Below, in pieces: positions 55,880-64,000 of a stretch of 64,000 bases of DNA (its first letter is position 1; every line of letters begins with the position of its first letter). This stretch comes from Algoriphagus lutimaris. GTDB taxonomy: Bacteria > Bacteroidota > Bacteroidia > Cytophagales > Cyclobacteriaceae. The DNA is taken from the NCBI RefSeq assembly GCF_017051705.1, contig NZ_JAFIDJ010000002.1:1247151-1311150 (forward strand). Reading direction: 5' to 3'. The notes under the pieces were generated by a model. That model saw nothing but the letters and a program-made list of their open reading frames with translations, was not told the origin of the DNA and did no database searches. Position numbers and translations under genes: made by a program.

Positions 55880-58279
55880 ATGAAAAAATATTTACTTATT
55901 TTCTTTTTACTCGTTAGTCAGTTGGGATGGGCACAGACGGAAGTAAAGCGTGAGGTAATCGGGAGAGATATTGGTCAACTGAAAGGAATTAGGATTACTG
56001 GCCGGATAATCGATGAAATTACTGGCGAAGCATTGGTAGGAGCTACCGTTACTGTCCCTGAATTAGAGATCAACAGAATTACCGATAATAATGGTGGCTT
56101 TGAATTGATTTTGGATCGGGCTGAGTATAACCTTCAATTTAGATATGTGGGTTATGAAACCATTGATTACCCAATTACTGCTGTAGGTGATGGAAGAATT
56201 TCTATCAAAATGCTTCAAGAAGATTTTCAATTAGACGATGTGGTGATTTATGGTAGTGATCCAGAGAAAAATATTCGTTCGACGGATATGGGAGCCATTA
56301 CCATGAGTATGAATACCATGCGTGAATTGCCTCCTTTTTTAGGGGAAGTGGATATTATTCGTTCTATGGCGACTCTTCCGGGGGTGAGCCAGGTAGGGGA
56401 AGCTGCAGCAGGCTTAAATGTTAGAGGTGGAGGAGCTGATCAAAACCTAATCCAGTTTGCAGGAGCTCCCATCTACAACCCTACCCATTTGTTTGGACTA
56501 TTTACATCTTTCAATGCGGATGCAGTGAATGGGGTGACTTTATACAAATCCGTAATACCATCACGATTTGGAGGCCGAGGCTCTTCTATTTTGGATATAC
56601 AACCAAAAGCAGGTTCCATTACCGATTGGGGAGGGGATTTGATGCTTAGTAATTTCTCAGGGAAAGTCGGGTTTAATGGTCCGGTTGTCAAAGATAAAGT
56701 TTCCATCAGAGGAGGTTTTAGAGGGTCCTATATCAATTGGTTCTTAGGTGCATTGAGTAATCCTGATCTAAAGAATTCAAGAGCGAATTTTTATGATGGA
56801 AATCTGGTGATTTCTGCTCCAATCTCAGAAAAAAATGAATTGACATATAGCTATTATACCTCTTACGATGATTTTGCTTTTTCCTCCGATACGACCGTAT
56901 CCTGGAAAAATAATAGTCATTCCCTGCAATGGAAAAGTGTTTTCAATGACAAAATGGGCCTAGAGGCATTGGGATATTATACCCAATATGATTACAGTAT
57001 TTTCAATAGGTCCGGCATTAATGATTTTGACCTAAATTCTGGAATCAAAGATTATGGAATCAAAGCATATTTCTATTATATGTTTAGCGAAACCAATAAA
57101 ATAACCGTGGGAGGAGATTTCAAAAATTTGGAATTGCAACCAGGGGAATTAATTCCTTCCACAGGAGGGGAATCTGGGATATTACCTCAAAAAGTGCAGA
57201 ATGAAAACGGAAGAGAATCAGGAATTCATTTTCAGCATGAATTTGAATTAGGAGAGAAGTTTGGGATGTCTTATGGTGTCCGCTATGACATGTATAGTTA
57301 TTTCGGTCCAAGGGTAGTCCGTGAATATGCAGAAAACCAACCTCTTTCAGATGGAAGTGCCATTAGCGAGATTACGTATGCAGATGGAGAGGAAATCCAG
57401 TCCTACAATGGTCTTGGGCCAAGAGGTTCCCTTCGATATTCCTTCTCTAAGGCAAGCTCTATTAAATTGGGTTACAATAAAATGTACCAGTTCATCCACC
57501 TGATTTCCAATACAGCCACGATCGCGCCGACAGACGTTTGGAAGCTGAGCGACAATTACTTAAAGCCGCAGATTGTAGATCAGATATCATTGGGATTCTA
57601 TAACAATTTCAGGGGTAATATTTTTGAAACTTCGATTGAAGTGTATTACAAAGACATTCAAAATGTCATTGAGTATAAGGATGGAGCCAATTTAATCCTT
57701 CAGAATAATCTCGAAACTGAATTGGTGCCAGCCAATGGACGGGCTTATGGGGTGGAATTGTATGTGAAGAAAAATTTGGGGAGATTGACAGGTTGGGCTT
57801 CTTATACCTACTCAAGAAGTTTAAGACAAGTAATCACTCCTTTTGAAGAAGAGATTATCAATGATGGAGATTGGTATGCTTCCAATTTTGATAAGCCCCA
57901 TGACTTCACTTTAATAGGAAATTACAAAGTGAGCACCAATACTTCTGTTTCGGCAACATTTGGATACAGCACCGGTAGACCGGTTACTTACCCGGAGGCC
58001 AAGTTTGATTATTCAGGAAACAATCTTGCTTATTTCAATAGAAGAAATGAACAGCGGTTACCTGATTACCATCGATTGGACTTATCGATCAACTTTAAAC
58101 TTCCAGGCAAGGGCAAATTCTTTGATGGGGATTGGACTTTCTCAGTATTGAATGTGTATGGACGTAAAAATCCATTCTCGCTCTTCTTTGTTGATGAATC
58201 CGGAGCACCTCCGCAAGCTTTAAAACTTGCCGTATTAGGTGTCCCTCTTCCAAGTATCAGCTACTCTATTAAGTTTTAA
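55880..58279 (+). CDS. TonB-dependent receptor with carboxypeptidase-like plug domain
   Basis: 799 aa. Signal peptide (cleavage after LGWAQ), a carboxypeptidase-regulatory-like domain at about 38-120 (GRIIDEITGEALVGATVTVP), then the plug (MNTMRELPPFLGEVDIIRS) with the GLNVRGGGADQNLI motif, and a long beta barrel with SRFGGRGSSILDIQ early and a terminal IKF aromatic end. It belongs to the SusC-less TonB receptors paired with DUF4249 lipoproteins. Substrate unknown. Nine bases after the IPT gene and four before the next. Confidence 0.94.
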   Translation: MKKYLLIFFLLVSQLGWAQTEVKREVIGRDIGQLKGIRITGRIIDEITGEALVGATVTVPELEINRITDNNGGFELILDRAEYNLQFRYVGYETIDYPITAVGDGRISIKMLQEDFQLDDVVIYGSDPEKNIRSTDMGAITMSMNTMRELPPFLGEVDIIRSMATLPGVSQVGEAAAGLNVRGGGADQNLIQFAGAPIYNPTHLFGLFTSFNADAVNGVTLYKSVIPSRFGGRGSSILDIQPKAGSITDWGGDLMLSNFSGKVGFNGPVVKDKVSIRGGFRGSYINWFLGALSNPDLKNSRANFYDGNLVISAPISEKNELTYSYYTSYDDFAFSSDTTVSWKNNSHSLQWKSVFNDKMGLEALGYYTQYDYSIFNRSGINDFDLNSGIKDYGIKAYFYYMFSETNKITVGGDFKNLELQPGELIPSTGGESGILPQKVQNENGRESGIHFQHEFELGEKFGMSYGVRYDMYSYFGPRVVREYAENQPLSDGSAISEITYADGEEIQSYNGLGPRGSLRYSFSKASSIKLGYNKMYQFIHLISNTATIAPTDVWKLSDNYLKPQIVDQISLGFYNNFRGNIFETSIEVYYKDIQNVIEYKDGANLILQNNLETELVPANGRAYGVELYVKKNLGRLTGWASYTYSRSLRQVITPFEEEIINDGDWYASNFDKPHDFTLIGNYKVSTNTSVSATFGYSTGRPVTYPEAKFDYSGNNLAYFNRRNEQRLPDYHRLDLSINFKLPGKGKFFDGDWTFSVLNVYGRKNPFSLFFVDESGAPPQALKLAVLGVPLPSISYSIKF

Positions 58280-58283
58280 TAAG

Positions 58284-59351
58284 ATGCTAAAAAAATATAT
58301 TTACCTGCTTTTAATTTTACCATTGGCCGCTTGCATTGACCCCTATGTCGTTAATGTAGAAAGTGGTGAGCAGTTATTGACTGTGGAAGGTACAATTACC
58401 ACTACTCCAGGAGTTCAAAGTATTCGCCTTACCAGAAGTGATACCTATGGGAGTATTTTTGAGGGATTAATTAGGCCAGTTTCCAATGCTACAGTAGTGA
58501 TTCGAGATGACCAGGGCAAGGTTATTTTCTTAACTGAAGATACGGAGGATAGAGGAGTGTATTATACTCCTGAAAATTTTGCAGCAGTTGTAGGTAGGTC
58601 CTATACCTTGCAAATCCAACTCGTCGATGGGAAGGTATATACCTCCTTGCCAGAATTGGTCAATTCAGTACCTGAAATAAAAAATATCGATGTGAAGGTA
58701 GTGAAGATTGCAGTAGAAGGAGAGCTATTGGAGCGTTCTGGTGTACAACTGATTGCGGAAATTGAAGATCCAGCTGATCAAAATAACTTCTATTACTGGA
58801 GAACAGATCAGTCTACCTATATTTTAAAAACAAGACCAGACTTGTATACTCCAAACCCCAACTTAAGAAATCCACCAAGTAGGGAGCCTGAACCAAAGGA
58901 CTGCTGCATTATATGTTTCAAAACAGAGTTGCTTGGAAATCAAGGGATTTATTTGGAGAAAGATGATATTTTCAATGGTTTGAATACCAAGGTTGCTGCT
59001 GGTTTCATTGAAGATGATGGGAAGCGATTTGTAGAAACGTTGAGAACTGATTTGAGGCAGATGAGTATTTCTCAGGAAGCTTATCGTTTTTTAAGATTAG
59101 TTAAACAGCAAACGGAAGTTTCAGGATCTGTATTTGACCCACCACCTGCAAATATCAGAGGAAATATGATCAGTTTGGATAATCCCGAAGAGGTTGTATT
59201 AGGGTATTTTATGGCTGCAGGTGAAGCTGTCAAACGTATTTATATCCAAGGAGATGAACTTGACTTTAGACAGCCGGTAGTAATCGTTCCTGATGATTGT
59301 CGTGAGATCGAAGGTTCTCAATTGAACCCGCCAGCAGACTGGAACCCATAA
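58284..59351 (+). CDS. DUF4249 lipoprotein
   Basis: About 355 aa. Lipobox LPLAAC; the mature start CIDPYVVNVESGEQLLTVEG is the family opening. A Cys-rich CCIICF cluster sits at about residue 205, and the C-terminal GNMISLDNPEEVVLGYFMAA is conserved in the paralogue. DUF4249 proteins are encoded with TonB-dependent receptors and are thought to help deliver their ligand. The start is the ATG right after the receptor stop. Confidence 0.87.
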   Translation: MLKKYIYLLLILPLAACIDPYVVNVESGEQLLTVEGTITTTPGVQSIRLTRSDTYGSIFEGLIRPVSNATVVIRDDQGKVIFLTEDTEDRGVYYTPENFAAVVGRSYTLQIQLVDGKVYTSLPELVNSVPEIKNIDVKVVKIAVEGELLERSGVQLIAEIEDPADQNNFYYWRTDQSTYILKTRPDLYTPNPNLRNPPSREPEPKDCCIICFKTELLGNQGIYLEKDDIFNGLNTKVAAGFIEDDGKRFVETLRTDLRQMSISQEAYRFLRLVKQQTEVSGSVFDPPPANIRGNMISLDNPEEVVLGYFMAAGEAVKRIYIQGDELDFRQPVVIVPDDCREIEGSQLNPPADWNP

Positions 59352-59372
59352 AGCGTATTTTCAAAAAGTGCT

Positions 59373-60422
59373 TTGAAAAAGTTTAGTTTTCTAATTATTA
59401 TCCTTCTTTGGAGTTGTGTAGACCCATATGAAGTGGATATTGAAGAGGGGGTTCAACTGCTGACCATTGAAGGGATGGTGACTAATGGCCCTGGCCCTCA
59501 TCTTGTAAAGCTTTCCAGAAGTGATACTTATGGAAGTATTTATGAAGGGCTCGTTCGTCCCGTTGCTGGAGCAACAGTGATAGTAAGGGATCAAACGGGA
59601 AAAGTGATTTTTCTTGAAGAGGATCTTGAAAATAGAGGTAATTATTATACTTCTGCAGATTTTTCAGCAGAGGTTGGAAATACCTATACCTTGCAAATCC
59701 AGCTGGTAGACGGAACCGTTTATTCTTCTTTACCAGAGACCTTACCATCCGTTCCAGTTATTCAAGAGATCAATTATCAGGTCAAAAAAATTCCTGTAGA
59801 AGGAGAATTGAATCCAGATTCAGGAGTTCAATTCCTCGTGGACATAGAGGACCCTGAGGATGAGGATAACTATTACTATTGGAAAAAGGGGCCATCGGTT
59901 TACATTTTAGAAACCAGACCGGACCTTTATACTTTACCCCCTCCAAGCCGAGAACCAGCACCAAAAGATTGCTGTATTTCTTGTTATCGATCTGAGCAGG
60001 TGGCTAACTATTCGATATTCATAGCAAATGATGACACTTTTAATGGTCTTAGCTCTAGAATCCCTGCGGCTTTTGTGTTGGATGACGGGTTGCGTTTTGT
60101 CAACCAATATAGAATTGATATCGAACAATACAGTATATCTGCAGGAGCCTACCGGTTTCTTAGATTGGTAAAGCAACAAGTTGAATTGAGTGGATCTGTA
60201 TTTGATCCTCCACCTGCCAATATTAGAGGTAATATGGTCAGTTTGGATCATCCTGATGAAGTAGTTTTGGGATATTTTATGGCAGCAGGGGAAACTAGTC
60301 AAAGAGTCTATGTAGATGCTACTAAATTAGACTTTGTGCAGGGAAGAGCAATCATAGCAGATGATTGTAGAGTCGTGGATGGCGCGCAGACTGAGCGGCC
60401 TTCAGATTGGAATCCTAAGTAG
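59373..60422 (+). CDS. Second DUF4249 lipoprotein
   Basis: 349 aa, closely similar to the preceding protein (CVDPYEVDIEEGVQLLTIEG at the mature start, CCISCY cluster at about 198, GNMVSLDHPDEVVLGYFMAA near the end). Lipobox LLWSC. The start must be a TTG, since no ATG or GTG is in frame. A recent tandem duplication, 21 bases apart. It ends the operon and converges on the saccharopine dehydrogenase gene with only 8 bases between. Confidence 0.85.
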   Translation: MKKFSFLIIILLWSCVDPYEVDIEEGVQLLTIEGMVTNGPGPHLVKLSRSDTYGSIYEGLVRPVAGATVIVRDQTGKVIFLEEDLENRGNYYTSADFSAEVGNTYTLQIQLVDGTVYSSLPETLPSVPVIQEINYQVKKIPVEGELNPDSGVQFLVDIEDPEDEDNYYYWKKGPSVYILETRPDLYTLPPPSREPAPKDCCISCYRSEQVANYSIFIANDDTFNGLSSRIPAAFVLDDGLRFVNQYRIDIEQYSISAGAYRFLRLVKQQVELSGSVFDPPPANIRGNMVSLDHPDEVVLGYFMAAGETSQRVYVDATKLDFVQGRAIIADDCRVVDGAQTERPSDWNPK

Positions 60423-60430
60423 CATATAGA

Positions 60431-61762
60431 CTATTTTGTACTTTCTACAAATCGAATTCCTAATGTCTCTAGTTTACTGAGGATAGGGGTAAATAACTCT
60501 GGCGAAACTGGAACATGAAGTCCGGTAAGTTTTATTTTTCCATTCAGGAATTCATCTACTGCTATTGCTAAAGGTAAGCCAACCGTTTTTGCCATGGCCG
60601 TATAGGTGGAGTCCTCACCATAACAAACTAGACTTGAGACGATTGATTTAATACCCGTTTTAGATTTTATTTCAAACTGGTGCTGCATCAGAATCATATC
60701 TTTGTCCTCAGGGTATAATTTCCAATCTTCCTCTAAGATGGCTTGGAGAATGCTAGCTGGACTCCCTTGGGTTTTTGGCAGTTTTTGATTACCAAAAAAA
60801 CCCAGCCATTGAATTTTTTCAAATGTTGGGAAATCCATTTCAGGGATGGCTTCTGCAAGTTTTTCCTCTACCGACAACTCTTTTTTATAGGGTAAAAATG
60901 TGTTCAGAAATTGTCTTAGGGTACTTCCTTCCTGCAAGTTTAACTCATAAGAGTCATCGGTTAATCCAAGCTGAACGAATACATCCCAAGCTTTGCAATA
61001 GCCTGCCCTCCTCAAGGTGCCCCGTAGCATGGTTTGGATAGATTCAATACCGTATACTTTTCTATAGTTTAGGGAGTCACGGTTGGGGTATCCATCAAAA
61101 TCTCCTAACCTGTCAAAATGAATGTTTTCCGTTCTTTTGAAAACCTGATGATATGGAACAAATTTCAACTCCCCATTTTCAATATATTTCGAGGTTCCCT
61201 GTCCTGCTAATACAACATTTCTTGGGTTCCAGGTAAACTTATATTTCCATGGATTATCTTCGCTGATTGGTGCCAGTAGCCCTCCACAATAGGATTTGAA
61301 TGAAAGAATGTCTTCTTGATTGGCTTTCGCTTCCAAAATAATTTTCATGGCAGACATATGGTCCAGTCCTGGGTCTAAACCACATTCATTTAAAAAAAAC
61401 AGCCCTTTCTTCTCAATTTCAGCCTGCATGGATTTCATTTCTTCAGATTCATAAGAAGCAGAAAAAAAATGCTTTTCTAAGTTCAGACATTCTTTAGCGA
61501 CGATTGGATGCAAGAATGCGGGTAGCATGGAGATGACTACATCGGAGATTTCTATTAAATCTTTCAGCGCATCTTTATCTTCAATAGAAAAACTTTTTGC
61601 TTCTGAATTTGGCTTCCCTTGGAGTTTAGAACTAGCTAATTCAAGATTTAAATCCGCAAGAATGAGTTTTCTGTTACTATCCCTGCAAGATGCTGCTAAA
61701 TAATCAATTAAATAGGTGGAAGATTTTCCAGCTCCAAGAATCAAAATTGTCTTCATATTCAT
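60431..61762 (-). CDS. Saccharopine dehydrogenase-like protein
   Basis: 443 aa. An N-terminal Rossmann domain (ILILGAGKSSTYLIDYLA) and a strand-rich C-terminal domain with LNECGLDPGLDHMSAM, a block of the Lys9/saccharopine reductase family. It could act in lysine degradation (saccharopine to aminoadipate semialdehyde) or in another alpha-amino pathway; sequence alone does not tell. The acyl-CoA dehydrogenase at 30-31 kb would fit the later end of the same pathway. Alone on this strand. Confidence 0.82.
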   Translation of the reverse strand: MNMKTILILGAGKSSTYLIDYLAASCRDSNRKLILADLNLELASSKLQGKPNSEAKSFSIEDKDALKDLIEISDVVISMLPAFLHPIVAKECLNLEKHFFSASYESEEMKSMQAEIEKKGLFFLNECGLDPGLDHMSAMKIILEAKANQEDILSFKSYCGGLLAPISEDNPWKYKFTWNPRNVVLAGQGTSKYIENGELKFVPYHQVFKRTENIHFDRLGDFDGYPNRDSLNYRKVYGIESIQTMLRGTLRRAGYCKAWDVFVQLGLTDDSYELNLQEGSTLRQFLNTFLPYKKELSVEEKLAEAIPEMDFPTFEKIQWLGFFGNQKLPKTQGSPASILQAILEEDWKLYPEDKDMILMQHQFEIKSKTGIKSIVSSLVCYGEDSTYTAMAKTVGLPLAIAVDEFLNGKIKLTGLHVPVSPELFTPILSKLETLGIRFVESTK

Positions 61763-61819
61763 GCTTGGTCAAAGACCTAAATTGGTTATTATTATTAATC
61801 TAGGAAAGGGACTGCTCTT

Positions 61820-61827
61820 TAATTTTG
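61820..61827 (+). promoter_or_regulatory. -7 box before the cytidine deaminase gene
   Basis: TAATTTTG, a full TAnnTTTG match 46 bases before the start codon; no -33 box at the usual spacing. Confidence 0.35.
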
Positions 61828-61873
61828 GAACTATTCACTACATTGTTCATAAGGAAAACTCCTAAACAAAACT

Positions 61874-62356
61874 ATGGGTAAAAAAATAAAAATATCGGCC
61901 GAATTAGAGGAGTTGGCTTGGGAGGAATTGGAGAATGAGGATCAGGAACTGATTTTAGAGGCAAAAGCAATTAGTGAAGATGCCTATGCTCCATACTCAA
62001 ACTTTCATGTGGGAGCCGCTGCTATATTAAACTCGGGAAGGATTTTGAAGTCCAGTAATCAGGAGAATGTAAGTTTCCCTGTAGGAGTTTGTGCCGAACG
62101 ATTGTTATTAGGATATGCAGGAGCTAATTTCCCTGGAGATCCAATTAAAAAACTTGCGATTGTTGCGAAAAGGAAAGGAGAAGAAGTATGGGCTTCTGTT
62201 TCACCTTGTGGGTTATGCAGACAGACTATCAGTGAAACAGAGGTGAGGTTTAATCAAGCGATCACCTTACTGATATTAACTTCAGAAGGTCAAGTGTTGA
62301 AGATTCCAGGAATTCAAGCTCTATTGCCATTTAAATTTGAGGATTTGAATGGGTAG
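61874..62356 (+). CDS. cdd: Cytidine deaminase
   Basis: 160 aa. The zinc site is VCAERLLLGYAGA (Cys-Ala-Glu) with PCGLCRQTISE (PCxxC), and AYAPYSNFHVGAAAI is the substrate-binding start of the family. It deaminates cytidine and deoxycytidine to the uridine forms. A normal-length tetramer type. Overlaps the next gene by eight bases. Confidence 0.94.
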   Translation: MGKKIKISAELEELAWEELENEDQELILEAKAISEDAYAPYSNFHVGAAAILNSGRILKSSNQENVSFPVGVCAERLLLGYAGANFPGDPIKKLAIVAKRKGEEVWASVSPCGLCRQTISETEVRFNQAITLLILTSEGQVLKIPGIQALLPFKFEDLNG

Positions 62357-63005
62357 TCAATTGAAGAAGCGTATCATGGTCAGTTATGAGGCAGAATACT
62401 GTGTCTCTCATGAACCTAATTTTCAAGAGGAAGAAATTTGGATTCTGTTTCATGGATATGGACAATTAGCTGAATTTTTTATTCGTAGGTTTTTACCTTT
62501 TGATGAAAAATACCGGCTTTTTATTGCACCTGAGGCAACGAATTATTCTTATTTGAAGGATTACTCTGGGCGGGTTGGCGCCAATTGGATGACTAGCCAT
62601 GAACGGGAGCTAGCCATCGAAAATAATCATAGGTACCTGGATCAATTAGTGGATGGAATCCTGTCACAATTTGAAAATGCTCCGAAAGTTCATGTGTTTG
62701 GTTTTTCCCAAGGAGTAGCCACTGCGACGCGTTGGGCAAGTCGATGGAAGGGGAATGTCAATAAGTTCGTGCTTTGGGCAGGGGGATTTGCACACGACTT
62801 GCAATTAAACGTGAGTAAAGAAAAATTTGTCGACACAGAGTTTATTAGTGTTTTGGGTGATCAAGATGAATTTGTGAATTCTGAGAATCTCCAAAAACAA
62901 GAGAAAATGGTTAGACTATTAGAAAAAAAGATGAAAAGAATTAATTTTTCGGGAGGGCATATTATTGATTCTGAGGTTTTAAAGGGGTTTTTTGGAAAAA
63001 AATGA
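62349..63005 (+). CDS. Alpha/beta-hydrolase esterase
   Basis: 218 aa. The nucleophile elbow is GFSQG in VHVFGFSQGVATATRWAS, after HGYGQLAEFF (oxyanion region); DQDEFV and GGHI supply the Asp and His. This is the phospholipase/carboxylesterase-type family. The start overlaps the cytidine deaminase end; an alternative ATG 27 bases later also gives a complete domain. Substrate unknown. Confidence 0.82.
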   Translation: MGSQLKKRIMVSYEAEYCVSHEPNFQEEEIWILFHGYGQLAEFFIRRFLPFDEKYRLFIAPEATNYSYLKDYSGRVGANWMTSHERELAIENNHRYLDQLVDGILSQFENAPKVHVFGFSQGVATATRWASRWKGNVNKFVLWAGGFAHDLQLNVSKEKFVDTEFISVLGDQDEFVNSENLQKQEKMVRLLEKKMKRINFSGGHIIDSEVLKGFFGKK

Positions 63006-63045
63006 GAAATAAATTCATGATTTTTAATACAGGGTCTAAAAACAA

Positions 63046-63076
63046 TTTGATGCAACTTTGACATTCACTATTTTTC
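63046..63076 (+). promoter_or_regulatory. Possible promoter of the UPF0158 gene
   Basis: TTTG, 19 bases, TATTTTTC: one mismatch to the Bacteroidota consensus, 21 bases before the start codon. Confidence 0.4.
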
Positions 63077-63097
63077 GAAAAATTTTGTAATTCATTC

Positions 63098-63535
63098 ATG
63101 TTTTCGCTTACTGAAAAAGAGGTTGAATCAATATCAACCCAATTGCTGAAAGGCAATGTATGTTTCTATCAAATTGATAAAAAGAAGATTCATCATATGC
63201 CCGATGACGAAGATTATTTTAACTACGATCTCACCGAAGAGGAGGAGGATATTCTAGACGAAATAGAAGATAATCCAGACAATTTTGCTGAGTTCACTAA
63301 AATGGAACCTGCCCAAGAGCATCAAATGATGCAGGACTTTGTCGATAGAAAAATTAAAGAGAAAAACTTAGCTGAGGATTTGGTGAATGCCTTGAGTAAA
63401 CCTAAAGCTTCTACTGGTTTTAAGTTTCTTATTGATGATTCTAAATACAAGAATGAATGGTTGGAGTATAGACTTTCGAAATACCATGATTGGGTAAAAG
63501 AACAAGTTGATAGCTTCAATTATTCTGAAGATTAA
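63098..63535 (+). CDS. UPF0158 family protein
   Basis: 145 aa, acidic. It opens with an acidic, Asp/Glu-rich part (DLTEEEEDILDEIEDN) and ends with YRLSKYHDWVKEQ, both typical of UPF0158. No membrane segments or signal peptide. Function unknown. A terminator follows directly. Confidence 0.83.
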   Translation: MFSLTEKEVESISTQLLKGNVCFYQIDKKKIHHMPDDEDYFNYDLTEEEEDILDEIEDNPDNFAEFTKMEPAQEHQMMQDFVDRKIKEKNLAEDLVNALSKPKASTGFKFLIDDSKYKNEWLEYRLSKYHDWVKEQVDSFNYSED

Positions 63536-63540
63536 AAGTA

Positions 63541-63566
63541 AACCGCCTTTCTGGCGGTTTTTTGTT
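63541..63566 (+). terminator. Terminator of the UPF0158 gene
   Basis: AACCGCC / GGCGGTT, seven perfect pairs with a 5-base loop and a T-tract. Confidence 0.82.
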
Positions 63567-63571
63567 TTAGT

Positions 63572-64000
63572 ATGATTACTGAAAAAAATAAACTTTCAAT
63601 TAGGAATTTTTTGAAGCCTGGGGATTTAGGACAGGTAGCTGCATTGCACGGGAAAATATATGGTGATGAACACGGTTTTCCCATCGGTTTTGAAATGTAT
63701 GTGATGGAGAGTTTGGCAGAGTTCTATAGACAGTTTGCCGAAGAAAGAGATCGTGTCTGGGTGGTGGAGTCCGATGGGAGGATGGTTGGCTTTTTGCTTT
63801 TGATGCATCGGGCTGAGAATAGTGCCCAGCTCCGTTATTTTATAATTGAGAAGCCTTTTAGAGGAATTGGTTTAGGAAAAGAGTTGATGAAAAAATGGAT
63901 GGAGTTTTTTAAGGAAAAAAAATACCAATCAGCCTATTTATACACTACCTCAGGACTGGACCCTGCCATCAGCCTTTACGAAAGATATGGCTTTGTGAGA
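63572..64000 (+). CDS. GNAT-family acetyltransferase (3' end cut off)
   Basis: 143 codons visible, the end lies outside the window. The motif A loop is RGIGLGKEL after LRYFIIEKPF, and the C-terminal YERYGFVR is motif B; the N-terminal region (ITEKNKLSIRNFLKPGDLG) is the usual start. It transfers an acetyl group from acetyl-CoA to an unknown substrate. The missing part is probably only the last few residues, since motif B is already present. Confidence 0.83.
   Translation, partial: MITEKNKLSIRNFLKPGDLGQVAALHGKIYGDEHGFPIGFEMYVMESLAEFYRQFAEERDRVWVVESDGRMVGFLLLMHRAENSAQLRYFIIEKPFRGIGLGKELMKKWMEFFKEKKYQSAYLYTTSGLDPAISLYERYGFVR

Overview
The window looks like a chromosomal segment of a Bacteroidota bacterium of the order Cytophagales, most likely a Cyclobacteriaceae member close to Algoriphagus. 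The reasons are a gliding/type IX secretion (T9SS) gldKLMN operon with a PorP/SprF gene, an F-type ATPase operon that ends after atpG with no beta or epsilon gene, DUF4249 lipoproteins paired with a TonB-dependent receptor, weak Shine-Dalgarno sites, and promoters of the Bacteroidota form TTTG-N19..21-TAnnTTTG. Base composition and gene style look uniform. I see no insertion sequence, integrase, phage module or CRISPR array, so most of the window is ordinary core chromosome.

Layout. 1-4.6 kb (minus): start of a secreted protein, a PP2C/STAS/anti-sigma-kinase partner-switching trio, a DUF721 (DciA-like) gene and hemW. 4.7-8.3 kb (plus): an Omp85-type outer-membrane protein, a DUF4271 membrane protein and a HemD-like protein. 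8.3-14 kb (plus): PorP/SprF-like protein, then gldK, gldL, gldM, gldN, ending at a terminator shared with the opposing uvrC. 14-20.8 kb (minus): uvrC, a class A penicillin-binding protein and the T9SS lipoprotein SprE/PorW. 20.9-26.6 kb (plus): two small AtpI/AtpZ-like membrane proteins and atpB-E-F-H-A-G, with strong hairpins after atpE and atpA. 26.7-33.5 kb: a sulfatase lipoprotein, an SGNH hydrolase, a UbiA-like membrane protein, an acyl-CoA dehydrogenase, a small methyltransferase, an AraC regulator and a DUF983 protein. 33.5-41 kb (minus): ceramidase-like hydrolase with purM, a PorE-like TPR/propeller/OmpA lipoprotein, a conserved Bacteroidota protein and two iron-sulfur electron-transfer proteins, then tRNA-Phe (plus).

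41.3-44.5 kb (plus): an ECF sigma factor, a putative anti-sigma factor, two DUF4252 proteins, then an AT-rich gap with a strong promoter and a structured leader before a small secreted protein. 44.7-48.1 kb (minus): two tandem secreted M14-fold proteins, one apparently an active carboxypeptidase and the other with a rewritten active site. 48.3-54.2 kb (plus): universal stress protein, proton antiporter, hemH, an MFS transporter, a UPF0316 protein and a tRNA methyltransferase. 54.4-60.4 kb (plus): a four-gene outer-membrane operon (IPT/kelch lipoprotein, TonB-dependent receptor, two DUF4249 paralogues). 60.4-64 kb: saccharopine dehydrogenase-like protein (minus), cytidine deaminase, serine esterase, UPF0158 protein and a truncated GNAT acetyltransferase.

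How the genes connect: three separate loci contribute to type IX secretion (porP-gldKLMN, sprE, porE-like). Heme synthesis appears three times (hemW, hemD-like, hemH). No clearly new multi-gene system is evident. The best leads are the M14 pair with a swapped zinc motif, the structured leader and repeated upstream sequence around the ECF sigma locus, the 21-bp-spaced repeat before the DUF983/AraC pair, and the hairpins inside the ATP synthase operon.
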